Positions 17,572-25,778 are shown, numbered from the stretch's first letter. The stretch is 64,000 bases of DNA from Streptomyces sp. CB01249 (GCF_001905735.1 NZ_LISW01000002.1:1-64000); one strand, 5' to 3'. Program-made: numbers and translations. The notes: a model not told the origin generated them from the letters alone.

Positions 17572-19445
17572 CCGCGCTGTCCTCCACGTTGACGTGGGCT
17601 CAGTTACGCGACCTCAAGTGCGCCGAGCTGGAGAGCGCGGCGGATGGCTGGGGCAAGGCGAGCAACCGTGCGGATGCGGGGCGGGACCGGATCGAGAAGC
17701 AGCTCCTCGTCGGTCTGCGCGAGTCCCAGCGGGGCGCGGCGGCCGATGCGGCGGTCGGGCGGCTGCGTCGGATGAGCCGGAACCTGCAGTACGTGTACAC
17801 CGAGTGCGGGTTGATCCGGACCGCGTTGAACAGCCTCGCGCACGAGATGCGGGTGCAGCAGGGGGTGTTGCGGCGGGCGTTGGAGGAGGCGGAGTCGCTG
17901 AGGTTCACCGTGCACGCGGATGGGTCGGTGTCGTACCCGTCCGGGCCCGGGGGGCTGTTCGACGGTGATCCGCTGCCCGGTGGCACGGCTCGGGTGACCG
18001 GTATGCCCGGGCTGCTGCCTCCCTCGGGGCTGGGCGCCCCCGACACCCATGCCGCGAGGGCGCGGGACATCTCGGACCGGGTCACGGGGGCGGTGCGTGC
18101 GGCCGCCAGGATCGACTGGCGCTTCACCCGGATCCTGCGGCGGTTGCGGGCTGAGGAGGGGCTGAAGGTCCCGGACCGTACGTGGACCGACGCGGCGGGT
18201 GACGCGGCGGCGGTCCGGGAGGCGGCGCGTGGGTACCTCAAGTCCCGCATCCCGCGTGACGCGGCGCCTGCGGCGGTGCGGGAGTGGTGGGCGCACCTGA
18301 CGGACGAACAGCGCGAGGAGTACCTCGCGGTGTACCCGGACCAGATCGGCAACCTGGACGGCATCCCGTCCCTGATCCGCGACACGGCGAACCGCGACAA
18401 CCTCCAGCTCCTGATCGGCAAGCTGGAGGGGCGGGATGACGAGGTGTCTCGGGTGCGGTTGGCGGGGTTGCGGGAGATCGACCGCCAGCTGGCCGCGGGC
18501 GGCCAGCCGCCGATGTACCTCCTCGGCATCGGGGACGAGGGGAACGGACGCGCGATTGTGTCGTACGGGAATCCGGATACGGCGCGGAATGTGGCGGCGT
18601 ATGTGCCGGGGTTGAACACTTCGTTGGATGAGGATTTTGCTAGGGGGGACCTCAAACGGGCTCGTGATACCGCCATCGGCGCGAAAGAGATGGACCCCGA
18701 TGCTTCGGTGGCATCAATTGTGTGGCTTGGGTATGACGCGCCGCAGGCGTCGTTGGATGACCCTCTGGGTGTGATGGGTAAGTCGAACGCGGAGACCGGT
18801 GCGGCTGCCTACAATCAGTTCATGGAGGGCATTTCGGCAACGAATGAAAATTCAGACCCTCATGTCACTGCGATCGGGCACTCGTACGGTTCGCTGACAG
18901 TGGGCCTCGCTGCTCAGGAGAGGGGCGGAATCCCGGGGGCCGACGACGTTGTCTTGCTCGGAAGCCCGGGAACAGGTGCACGGTCCGCAGATGAACTTGG
19001 GGTGGGGAGGGAGCACGTCTTCGTCGGCGCTGCTGAGAACGACCCCGTCACGAAGTTGCCCAATGATCGGGAAGCTAGTGGCTTGGGTGCAGGGATCGTT
19101 GGGGGCGCTTCGGCCGGATTCTCGCTCGGGCTGAGTGGAGGGCCCGTTGGGGCAGCAGTCGGTGGTGTGGCAGGTGGTGTGGCTGGCGGCGCTATGGGGT
19201 ATGCGGCGCAAGACGCCCAGAGCGACGAAAGTGACGTTTGGTTCGGTACCGATCCCGCGCATCGGGAATTCGGGGCAACCCGGTTTGCCGTAAGTGAAGG
19301 ACCTCGCCCCCTGGAGTGGGGGCACAGGCCCGGGGAAGCGCACTCCAACTATTTCGACCCGGCGAAGGATCAAGTGTCTGCAGACAACATCGCGAGAATT
19401 GTTGCCGGAAAGTCGGATGAAATCGAGCGGGAGCGTCCAAGGTGA
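17568..19445 (+). CDS. DUF1023-type alpha/beta hydrolase with N-terminal Esx-like helical domain (putative type VII effector)
   Basis: The 625 residues fall into four parts. Residues 1-115 are a helical domain of the type found at the front of type VII substrates. Residues 150-300 are a helical linker with REWWAHLTDEQREEYL. Residues 320-500 are a DUF1023 alpha/beta-hydrolase core with nucleophile S439 in GHSYGS and probable Asp D492 in ENDPVTKLP. A glycine-zipper-like hydrophobic segment (about 504-547) precedes a tail with candidate catalytic H592 in EAHSNYF. DUF1023 enzymes are thought to be lipases or esterases. From about position 18590 the third-codon GC drops visibly, so the catalytic half may have been exchanged. 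It overlaps genes on both sides by 4 bp. Confidence 0.82.
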   Translation: MTALSSTLTWAQLRDLKCAELESAADGWGKASNRADAGRDRIEKQLLVGLRESQRGAAADAAVGRLRRMSRNLQYVYTECGLIRTALNSLAHEMRVQQGVLRRALEEAESLRFTVHADGSVSYPSGPGGLFDGDPLPGGTARVTGMPGLLPPSGLGAPDTHAARARDISDRVTGAVRAAARIDWRFTRILRRLRAEEGLKVPDRTWTDAAGDAAAVREAARGYLKSRIPRDAAPAAVREWWAHLTDEQREEYLAVYPDQIGNLDGIPSLIRDTANRDNLQLLIGKLEGRDDEVSRVRLAGLREIDRQLAAGGQPPMYLLGIGDEGNGRAIVSYGNPDTARNVAAYVPGLNTSLDEDFARGDLKRARDTAIGAKEMDPDASVASIVWLGYDAPQASLDDPLGVMGKSNAETGAAAYNQFMEGISATNENSDPHVTAIGHSYGSLTVGLAAQERGGIPGADDVVLLGSPGTGARSADELGVGREHVFVGAAENDPVTKLPNDREASGLGAGIVGGASAGFSLGLSGGPVGAAVGGVAGGVAGGAMGYAAQDAQSDESDVWFGTDPAHREFGATRFAVSEGPRPLEWGHRPGEAHSNYFDPAKDQVSADNIARIVAGKSDEIERERPR

Positions 19446-19999
19446 AGGCTCGAATGGTTGCCGCAGTAGCTGCCCTGTTGCTGGTGTCAAGCTGCGCGTT
19501 GGCGGATGAATCTAGCGTTTCGCAGGATGGTGAGAGGAGCAGTGGATTGAACATGCAGGAGGCTGCTGATCGAGCTGACGGGATCCTTGACGAGACATTT
19601 TCCGCGATCAAACCTCCGGTGGAGTGGGTTCATGGAGAGTCGACTGAAGGAAGCTGTGATGTTTCACGTAGAAGGGCGGTGACCACGGTGATCTCCGAGG
19701 AGCGACGGGGAAGCTTCCTGGGAGTTGTTGAACGGCAGTGGCAGAAGGCTGGGTACCGCCAGGTCGGCGTAAACGCCAGTGCGCAGAGCCCGGCAACATA
19801 CTTTGAGACGCCGGACCGATTCCGAGTGAGGCTACTCATTGGGGGGCGTGGGCAGGCGTTCTTTGAGGTCGCTACGCCGTGCGTGGACCGGTCCTCGGTT
19901 TCTAAGCCCACTCCGCGTGCAGGCAGCGACGAGCATGTGGGCGAACCGGTACCCGCTCCCAACGTCCGCGACGGCTTCTGGTCGGGCGGCGCTCCCTGA
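19442..19999 (+). CDS. Small secreted lipoprotein paired with the DUF1023 hydrolase (possible immunity protein)
   Basis: The 185-residue precursor starts at GTG 19442 inside the stop of the hydrolase gene. It has a lipoprotein signal peptide with lipobox VSSC (Cys about residue 18). Two further Cys (in EGSCDVS and TPCVD) may pair. The body is mixed alpha/beta with no family I know. GC is low for this genome, like the end of the hydrolase gene. A membrane-anchored lipoprotein coupled to a predicted secreted lipase matches the TslA/TilA effector-immunity layout in Staphylococcus; that link is inference from arrangement only. Confidence 0.8.
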   Translation: MKARMVAAVAALLLVSSCALADESSVSQDGERSSGLNMQEAADRADGILDETFSAIKPPVEWVHGESTEGSCDVSRRRAVTTVISEERRGSFLGVVERQWQKAGYRQVGVNASAQSPATYFETPDRFRVRLLIGGRGQAFFEVATPCVDRSSVSKPTPRAGSDEHVGEPVPAPNVRDGFWSGGAP

Positions 20000-20071
20000 G
20001 CGCCCCCGTGTGACTCGTACACACCGTCGAAAACGCTCCCGAACCGTGCCCCGATGGGGGATGGTTGACGG

Positions 20072-21082
20072 GTGCGTAGATTCTGGGTGGCCATGGGGGT
20101 CGGGGTCGGGGGGGCCCTGTGTTTTGTGGCGCTGCTCGTTGTGGGGACCTACTCCGCCGCTGCCGGGCTCGTCGGGGGCGCCGGTGGGGGGGCCGTCGCG
20201 TTGGCCAAGGGGGCTGTGCCGGCGAAGTATCAGGGGCTGGTGCAGAAGTGGGGGAACCTGTGCTCCGCGATCAACCCGGCCCTGCTCGCCGCGCAGCTCT
20301 ACCAGGAGAGCGGGTGGAACCCCCGCGCCGAGAGCTCCGCCGCCGCGCAGGGCATCGCGCAGTTCATCCCCGGGACCTGGGCGGGGCACGGGATCGACGG
20401 GGACGGGGACGGGGACCGGGACGTGTGGGACCCGGCCGACGCGATCCCGTCCGCCGCTTCGTACGACTGCGAGCTCGCCGGGTACGTGAAGAAGGTCCCC
20501 GGTGACCCCACCGACAACATGCTCGCGGCCTACAACGCGGGGGCGTACCGCGTGATCAAGTCGGGCGGCGTGCCCGACATCTCCGAGACCAGGAACTACG
20601 TCAAGATCATCCGCTCACTGGAGAAGAGCTTTGCCCGGCCCGTGGGCCGTGTGCAGCCGTCCCAGCAGGCGGCCGGGGCGATCTACTTCGCGCAGAAGAA
20701 GCTCGGCACGAAGTACCTGTGGGGCGGCAACGGTACGCCGGAGCAGGGTGGGCGGTTCGACTGTTCCGGGCTGACCCAGGCCGCGTACCGGACCGTCGAC
20801 ATCGAGCTGCCCCGCGTCGCGAACGATCAGTACAACGCCGGGCCGCACCCGTCCCGGGATGAACTGCTCCCCGGTGATCTGGTGTTCTTCTCCGACGATC
20901 TGACCAATTCCCGTGCCATTCATCACGTCGGCCTGTACGTCGGGGGCGGGTACATGATCAACGCTCCGTACACTGGTGCGGTCATCCGGTTCGACAAGAT
21001 CGACTCGCCCGACTACTTCGGTGCCACACGCGTGACCAAGGACGGGGCGGCGGCGCTGCCGACCGCGCGGCCGGCGGCCTGA
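20072..21082 (+). CDS. Bifunctional cell-wall hydrolase (SLT lytic transglycosylase plus NlpC/P60)
   Basis: The 336-residue protein has an N-terminal membrane anchor (about 5-35), an SLT-like lysozyme domain (about 65-185) with catalytic Glu in YQESGWNP and GIAQFIPGTW, and an NlpC/P60 endopeptidase domain (about 205-325). The NlpC/P60 nucleophile Cys is in RFDCSGLTQ and the His in AIHHVGLYVG. It would cut both glycan and peptide in peptidoglycan. This VirB1-like two-domain layout is typical of Gram-positive conjugation clusters, and in related Streptomyces it sits next to the secretion genes, so it probably serves the machine at 2708-10123. The start is GTG 20072. Confidence 0.9.
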   Translation: MRRFWVAMGVGVGGALCFVALLVVGTYSAAAGLVGGAGGGAVALAKGAVPAKYQGLVQKWGNLCSAINPALLAAQLYQESGWNPRAESSAAAQGIAQFIPGTWAGHGIDGDGDGDRDVWDPADAIPSAASYDCELAGYVKKVPGDPTDNMLAAYNAGAYRVIKSGGVPDISETRNYVKIIRSLEKSFARPVGRVQPSQQAAGAIYFAQKKLGTKYLWGGNGTPEQGGRFDCSGLTQAAYRTVDIELPRVANDQYNAGPHPSRDELLPGDLVFFSDDLTNSRAIHHVGLYVGGGYMINAPYTGAVIRFDKIDSPDYFGATRVTKDGAAALPTARPAA

Positions 21083-21323
21083 GGTGTGCGTGCCGGTGGC
21101 CGGAACCCTCCGTGAAGCCCGGGCCCTGAGCTGCGACGATGTGTCACTCTTCGATAACGTCATGGTGATCATTCGGTGGAGAGTGGAACGTACGCACGGG
21201 GCGCGTCGTTCTCTGGCTGGGCGCGTGAGTGATCGACGTGGACGGACCGAACACGGGGGTTCGTGAATCGCGGCGCACAGGGACGTGTGCCGCAGCAGCA
21301 GACAAGGCAAGGGGCCGCAGCAG
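21083..21323 (+). other. Non-coding stretch upstream of the PAP2 gene
   Basis: These 241 bp between the wall hydrolase and PAP2 genes hold no convincing ORF. An AT-richer patch (about 21140-21180) may contain promoter elements for the PAP2 gene. I see no clear hairpin or repeat. Confidence 0.4.
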
Positions 21324-22055
21324 ATGGCTGGACTCGCACTGGATGGGTCGAACCCCGACGTCAGCCTGCTCTACGACATCAACGGGCTCGCCAAGTCCGC
21401 TCCCACCTGGTTCGACCGGGTCATGGAGTTCGTCGGCGAGTACGGGATCATGTTCGGCATGGTCCTCGTGGTCCTGTGGTGCTGGTGGAGCGTTCGCCGG
21501 CGCGGCACGGCCGAGGACTCCGTGTCGGCGGTGGCCGGGCTCGTCTGGGCCCCGCTCGCGGCCGGGATCGCCCTGCTCATCAACATCCCGATCCGTGGCT
21601 TCGTGGAGCGGCCGAGGCCGTTCAAGGACCACTCCGGGCTCGACGTCCTGGTGGACGGGAAGAACGACTTCTCGTTCGTCAGCGACCACGCCACGATGGC
21701 GATGGCCCTCGGCGTCGGGCTCTTCGTCGCCCACCGGAAGTTCGGCATCGCGGCCATCGGGCTCGCCCTGCTGGAAGGCTTCTGCCGGGTCTACATGGGC
21801 GTCCACTACCCGACGGACGTCGTCGGCGGCTTCGCCCTCGGTACGGCCGTCGCACTGCTCCTCGCGCCCCTGGCGATGATGCTGCTGACGCCCCTCGTGG
21901 CGGCCGTCTCCCGGTCCGCCCGCCTCGGCCCCCTCGTCCGCTCGCGCCGGCCCCGGACGGCGGACTCCGGCCGGGACGACGCGCTCGGGATCCCCGAGCC
22001 GCGCCCCGGTTCGCGCGGCGGCGGGACCGACGGCGAGAAGGGCCTCGCGGCCTGA
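21324..22055 (+). CDS. PAP2-superfamily membrane phosphatase
   Basis: The 243-residue protein has about five membrane helices and the three PAP2 phosphatase motifs: RGFVERPRP, then FVSDHATM (a variant of PSGH with the catalytic His kept), then CRVYMGVHYPTDVVGG. It would remove phosphate from lipid phosphates such as phosphatidic acid or undecaprenyl pyrophosphate at the outer membrane face. The last 45 residues are disordered and charged. ATG 21324 was chosen over the upstream GTG 21285 because the ATG has a ggggcc-type leader and the longer extension is unlikely. Confidence 0.88.
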   Translation: MAGLALDGSNPDVSLLYDINGLAKSAPTWFDRVMEFVGEYGIMFGMVLVVLWCWWSVRRRGTAEDSVSAVAGLVWAPLAAGIALLINIPIRGFVERPRPFKDHSGLDVLVDGKNDFSFVSDHATMAMALGVGLFVAHRKFGIAAIGLALLEGFCRVYMGVHYPTDVVGGFALGTAVALLLAPLAMMLLTPLVAAVSRSARLGPLVRSRRPRTADSGRDDALGIPEPRPGSRGGGTDGEKGLAA

Positions 22056-22074
22056 AGCCCGTCCCCCTCACGCA

Positions 22075-22110
22075 TGTGCCCCGGAGCCCGCAAGGGCGGC
22101 CCGGGGCACA
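22075..22110. terminator. Hairpin between the convergent PAP2 and oxidoreductase genes
   Basis: A 10-bp perfect stem (22075-22084 with 22101-22110) encloses a second small GCCC/GGGC stem. It lies between the stop of the PAP2 gene (22055) and the stop of the reverse-strand oxidoreductase (22135), and could serve both. There is no T-run. Confidence 0.6.
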
Positions 22111-22134
22111 CGTGTATGTGGAGTCCTGCGCCCC

Positions 22135-23730
22135 TCACACCCCCTGCGCGTACGTGAACAGCCCCTCCGGGTCGTACCGCTTCTTCACCTGGGCCAGGCG
22201 CGCCGCCCCCGAGCCGTAGTACGCGGAGCGCCAGTTGGTGAGGGACGGGTCCGTGTAGTTCTGGTACGCCGCCCCGGAGGCGTACGGGCGCATCGCCGCA
22301 TGGGTTTCTTTCAGCCACTTCTGCTGGGCGGTTCCCGGGGCCCCGGGCCGCCAGGCCCCGATGTACTGGGCGAGCATCCGGGAGCGGCGGTGGACGAACG
22401 CCGTGGCCTGCGGGTCCACCCGGTTCACCGCCCCGCCCAGCGCGGTCAGCGCGACCGAACCGCCGCCGCCCTGGCCGGGGGCGAGCCGGGTGAACGCCAG
22501 GACCGCTTCGAGCAGGGCCGACACGCCTGCCGGGGGCAGTGAGCGGTCGTAGAAGTCGGAGGCGGCGGCGTACGTCTCGCGCTGGAGGGCGCCCTGCGGG
22601 GTGCGGCCCGGCGTGGTCCCCGGGAGGTGGCACTGCGCGTCCGTGAGGCCCGAGCAGCCCGCGTACACGAGCATCGCCTCCCGGTAGTCGCGGCGGCGCA
22701 GCGAGACCGAGGAGGCGGGGGCGCCGATGCGGTCGGCGAGCCGGTCGACGGCGTTCTGCAGGTCCCCGTACGTGCCGAGGCTGAACGCCGAGACCGAGAC
22801 CGTCGGGTTGCTGCCGCCCGGCCCGGCGTCGAGGTGCGCGGCGGACCAGATCTCGTCGGGCTGGGCCGGGCCCCACTCCTGCCAGGCGGTGATGACGTTC
22901 CGGGCGCGCGACCAGGGCCAGGACATGTACGCGGTGACCGTCCGGGGGGCGGAGTGCGTACGGAAGCGGAGGCTCGTGACGACGCCGAAGTTGCCGTTGC
23001 CCGCGCCGCGCAGGGCCCAGAAGAGGTCCGGGTCGTGTTTGGCGTCGGCGGTCACCGTGCGGCCGTCGGCCGTGACGAGGGTGGCGGCGGTGAGGCTGTC
23101 GCAGGTCAGGCCGTAGGCGCGGGCGGCGACGCCGTGGCCGCCGCCGAGGGTGAGACCGGAGATGCCGACCGTGGGGCAGGAGCCGCCGGGGATTGTCACG
23201 CCGTGCGCGGCCAGGCCCTCGTAGACGTCGAGGAGTTTGGCACCGGCGCCGATCGTGCCGTTCGCCTCGACGCGGTTGAGTGACGCGACGTCAATCACCA
23301 GGCGGCCGTTGCCGCTCGACCAGCCGGCGTACGAGTGGCCGCCGCTGCGGATCGCGACCGGCACGGAGGCGCGGCGGGCGAAGGCCAGGCACTCGCGGAT
23401 GTCGTCCTCGTGCCGGACGTAGGCGATCCCGGCCGGTTTCTGGCCGTCGAAGCGGGTGTTGTAGAGCTGACGGGCGGTCGGGTACGCGGTGTCGCCGGGG
23501 CGGATCAGCGGCCCGTCGAGGCTCTTGCCGAGCGCGGACCAGTCGGCCGGGCCGGAGGGCTTGGAGGGTTTGGACGCCGAGGGGGCCGGGGACGACGCGG
23601 GCCTGCCGGCGCCCGTGGTGTCGCCGGGGGCCGGGTCCGTCGTGTCGGTGCCCTCGCAGGCGGTGGCGGTGGCACCGGTGAGGACGGCGGCGCCCGCCGC
23701 GAGGAGCGTGCGCCGGTTCGGCGGGGTCAT
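22135..23730 (-). CDS. Secreted FAD-linked oxidoreductase (berberine-bridge type), Tat lipoprotein
   Basis: The 531-residue precursor has a twin-arginine signal (NRRTLLAAGAAV) ending in a lipobox-like TATAC (Cys about residue 25), then a Pro/Ser/Thr-rich linker to about residue 60. The FAD_binding_4 (PCMH) domain follows, with the flavin-linking His in IRSGGHSYAGW and the motif GGGHGVAARAYGL near residue 190. A BBE domain closes the protein with QNYTDPSLTNW and YDPEGLF. It should act outside the membrane, oxidising an alcohol or sugar with O2. A Cys for a second flavin bond (in GSCPTVGISG) is present but shifted. Confidence 0.9.
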   Translation of the reverse strand: MTPPNRRTLLAAGAAVLTGATATACEGTDTTDPAPGDTTGAGRPASSPAPSASKPSKPSGPADWSALGKSLDGPLIRPGDTAYPTARQLYNTRFDGQKPAGIAYVRHEDDIRECLAFARRASVPVAIRSGGHSYAGWSSGNGRLVIDVASLNRVEANGTIGAGAKLLDVYEGLAAHGVTIPGGSCPTVGISGLTLGGGHGVAARAYGLTCDSLTAATLVTADGRTVTADAKHDPDLFWALRGAGNGNFGVVTSLRFRTHSAPRTVTAYMSWPWSRARNVITAWQEWGPAQPDEIWSAAHLDAGPGGSNPTVSVSAFSLGTYGDLQNAVDRLADRIGAPASSVSLRRRDYREAMLVYAGCSGLTDAQCHLPGTTPGRTPQGALQRETYAAASDFYDRSLPPAGVSALLEAVLAFTRLAPGQGGGGSVALTALGGAVNRVDPQATAFVHRRSRMLAQYIGAWRPGAPGTAQQKWLKETHAAMRPYASGAAYQNYTDPSLTNWRSAYYGSGAARLAQVKKRYDPEGLFTYAQGV

Positions 23731-23797
23731 CGGACCTCCGGAGTGGGGGGAGAGGGCCTTTCCCTTGGGTCGGGCCGGATCGGGGGAGGGCCGGTGG

Positions 23798-23971
23798 TCA
23801 GGCCGTGGTGCGGTGCTCGTCGGCGTCCGCGCGGGCCCGGTCGCGGGACCGGCGGGCGGGCCCGGACCAGCCGCAGGCGCAGCGTGCGGTGCAGAACGAG
23901 CCGCGTTCGACGGTGGTCGGTTCATGGGCGGGGCGGGCCGGCGGGACCTCGGCGGCGTGTTGGTCGTACAC
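23798..23971 (-). CDS. Small conserved protein with FCTARCACGW motif
   Basis: This 57-residue ORF from GTG 23971 encodes YDQHAAEVPPARPAHEP followed by SFCTARCACGW and a basic tail. The three closely spaced Cys suggest a small zinc-ribbon-like element. I recall similar short Streptomyces ORFs with the same Cys-Trp motif, which supports it being real. No strong ribosome binding site is visible, and it faces away from the lipoprotein gene at 24152. Confidence 0.55.
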   Translation of the reverse strand: MYDQHAAEVPPARPAHEPTTVERGSFCTARCACGWSGPARRSRDRARADADEHRTTA

Positions 23972-24151
23972 GCGAACACGGTACTGGGCGGGGCGGCCCG
24001 GCCGGGAGGGGTCCGTCAACCGCGAGGGGGCGTGCGGGCGACGCCGACGGCGCCAATCGGGGGCGTGGACGTTACAGGGGGCACCGGCCGTCGTTATGCG
24101 AGGCGGACACGACCTCGGGCAAGCGGTTCGGCGTTTGGGGATGGGCAGGCG

Positions 24152-25012
24152 ATGGTGGTGCAGCAGCACAGGTCCGGAGGCGGGGTGCGCGTCGTGCGCG
24201 CCCTCGTCGCGGTGGGCGTGGCGGCGGCGGCCGCCGGGTGCGCCGGTGGCGGGGGCGCCGACCGTGCCGCGGCGGCCGCGGACGCCCGGGACGGCGGCGC
24301 CGAGGTGGTGCGGCGGGCGGCGGCGGTGCTCGCCGGGGACGGGGTCGCGAGCGCCGAGGTGAGCACGTCGATGGAGACGGCCGCCGGCGGCACCCGGGTC
24401 ACGATCAGGGGCTCGGGGGCGTACGACTTCCGGGCCGGTTCGGGCCGGCTGAAGGTGGTGCTGCCGCCCGACGCGGCGGGCGAGGAGGAGCACCGGCCGA
24501 TCACGGAGCTGCTGGCGCCGGGCGCGCTGTACATGATGAACCGGGGCGCGGGGGTGCCCGCCGACAAGTGGGTGCGGATCGACACGACGGCCCTGGAGGA
24601 CGGGAACCTGGTCACCGGCGGGGTGACCGATCCGCTGGCCGCCGCCGAGCTGCTGCGGGGCGCGGGGGCCGTGACGTACGTGGGCGAGACGGATGTGGCC
24701 GGGGTGACCGTGCGGCACTACCGGGGCACCGCGGACATCGGCCGGGCGGCCCGGCTGGCGGGGCCCGGTGCGCGGGCGGCGCTGGGGGCGGCGGCGAAAG
24801 GGTTCCGCACGCGGAGCGTGCCGTTCGACGCGTATCTGGACGAGCAGGGGAGGCTGCGCAAGGTGCGCCACCGGTTCAGCTTCGCCAACGAGGGCCCGGC
24901 TGCGGAGGTCGTCTCCACGACGCTGCTGTACGGGTTCGGCGCGCCCGTCACCGTACGGCTGCCGCACGACCGGGACATCTACACCGGTGAGATCGAACAG
25001 GGACGGGCGTGA
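24152..25012 (+). CDS. LppX/LprG-like lipoprotein
   Basis: The 286-residue precursor from ATG 24152 has a signal peptide with lipobox AAAGC (Cys about residue 30). A beta-sheet-rich domain follows, with repeating segments such as GALYMMNRG, KWVRIDT and VTVRHYRGT, typical of the LppX/LprAFG (DUF1396) family that bind lipids in a hydrophobic groove. It would be anchored at the outer face of the membrane. An internal GTG (VRVVRALVAV) is another possible start and would still leave a full signal peptide. No operon partner is evident. Confidence 0.8.
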   Translation: MVVQQHRSGGGVRVVRALVAVGVAAAAAGCAGGGGADRAAAAADARDGGAEVVRRAAAVLAGDGVASAEVSTSMETAAGGTRVTIRGSGAYDFRAGSGRLKVVLPPDAAGEEEHRPITELLAPGALYMMNRGAGVPADKWVRIDTTALEDGNLVTGGVTDPLAAAELLRGAGAVTYVGETDVAGVTVRHYRGTADIGRAARLAGPGARAALGAAAKGFRTRSVPFDAYLDEQGRLRKVRHRFSFANEGPAAEVVSTTLLYGFGAPVTVRLPHDRDIYTGEIEQGRA

Positions 25013-25139
25013 GATGAGTCGCACGGAACCGCGTCCCCTAGCCCTCCGGTGGGGGCGAAATGGTCCGTCCGTGCCATGCGCGGTGCGTGTCGGGCTCTCT
25101 ACTCTAGGAAGCCGGTGACGGCAGTGAGAGGTGAGTGAC

Positions 25140-25331
25140 GTGGTGACGCTCAGCCCGACCGTATCGGACCATGTGGCGCTCGCCGAGATCGAGCTGTGCG
25201 GGGAACTGATGATCGCCGCGTCCGCGGCGATCGGGGAACGGCTCAGCGCGGACCGCATCGACGAGGTGCTCGACGTCAAGGTGAGCACCGACCGCACCAC
25301 CGTCCCCCGGCAGGGCGACCACCGGGGCTGA
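25140..25331 (+). CDS. Small conserved hypothetical protein
   Basis: This is a 63-residue soluble ORF. GTG 25140 was chosen because AGAGG lies 8 bp upstream; GTG 25131 is an alternative. The central part (HVALAEIELCGELMIAASAA) and the end (IDEVLDVK) look like folded protein and use strongly GC3-biased codons. I do not know the family. It converges with csoR, 14 bp apart. Confidence 0.6.
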   Translation: MVTLSPTVSDHVALAEIELCGELMIAASAAIGERLSADRIDEVLDVKVSTDRTTVPRQGDHRG

Positions 25332-25345
25332 GTGACCGCCGGGGC

Positions 25346-25723
25346 TCAGGTGCGCAGCAGGCGGGCGATGGCCTTGGTGGCCTCCTCGACCTTCGCGTCG
25401 ACCTCGTCGCCGCCCTTGAGGGCCGCGTCGGCGACGCAGTGCCGCAGGTGCTCCTCCAGGAGCTGGAGCGCGAAGGACTGGAGCGCCTTGGTGGACGCCG
25501 AGACCTGGGTGAGTATGTCGATGCAGTAGACGTCCTCGTCCACCATCCGCTGGAGGCCGCGGATCTGGCCCTCGATGCGGCGCAGGCGCTTGAGGTGTTC
25601 GGCCTTCTGATGGTGGTAGCCGTGTATTCCGCGGTCGTGGTCGGTGACGATCGCTTCCACGGGGGCGGCGTCGGGTGCCGCGTCCGGTGAGGGCCCGGTC
25701 CCCATGGCCTCGGTAGTGGTCAT
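25346..25723 (-). CDS. csoR: CsoR copper-sensing transcriptional repressor
   Basis: The 125-residue protein matches actinobacterial CsoR closely. The helical DUF156 core runs from HQKAEHLKRLRRIEGQIRG onward, and the copper-binding triad is present as C67, H92 and C96 (VYCIDI and EEHLRHC). Cu(I) binding releases CsoR from DNA, turning on copper export genes. The ATG at 25723 has a good GGGAGG ribosome binding site. A perfect inverted repeat operator (25758-25778) sits just upstream, so it should repress itself. No copper transporter or chaperone gene lies nearby; as in S. lividans, the targets are elsewhere. Confidence 0.95.
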   Translation of the reverse strand: MTTTEAMGTGPSPDAAPDAAPVEAIVTDHDRGIHGYHHQKAEHLKRLRRIEGQIRGLQRMVDEDVYCIDILTQVSASTKALQSFALQLLEEHLRHCVADAALKGGDEVDAKVEEATKAIARLLRT

Positions 25724-25757
25724 TGCTGCCTCCCGTTTTCCCTTTACCCTGCCGTTT

Positions 25758-25778
25758 ATATACCCCTGGTGGGTATAT
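25758..25778. promoter_or_regulatory. CsoR operator
   Basis: A perfect 8-bp inverted repeat, ATATACCC and GGGTATAT, with a 5-bp CTGGT centre lies 35 bp upstream of the csoR start. TACCC/GGGTA half-sites around a short spacer are the known CsoR binding pattern. It is one of the few AT-rich patches here and probably overlaps the csoR promoter. Confidence 0.87.
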
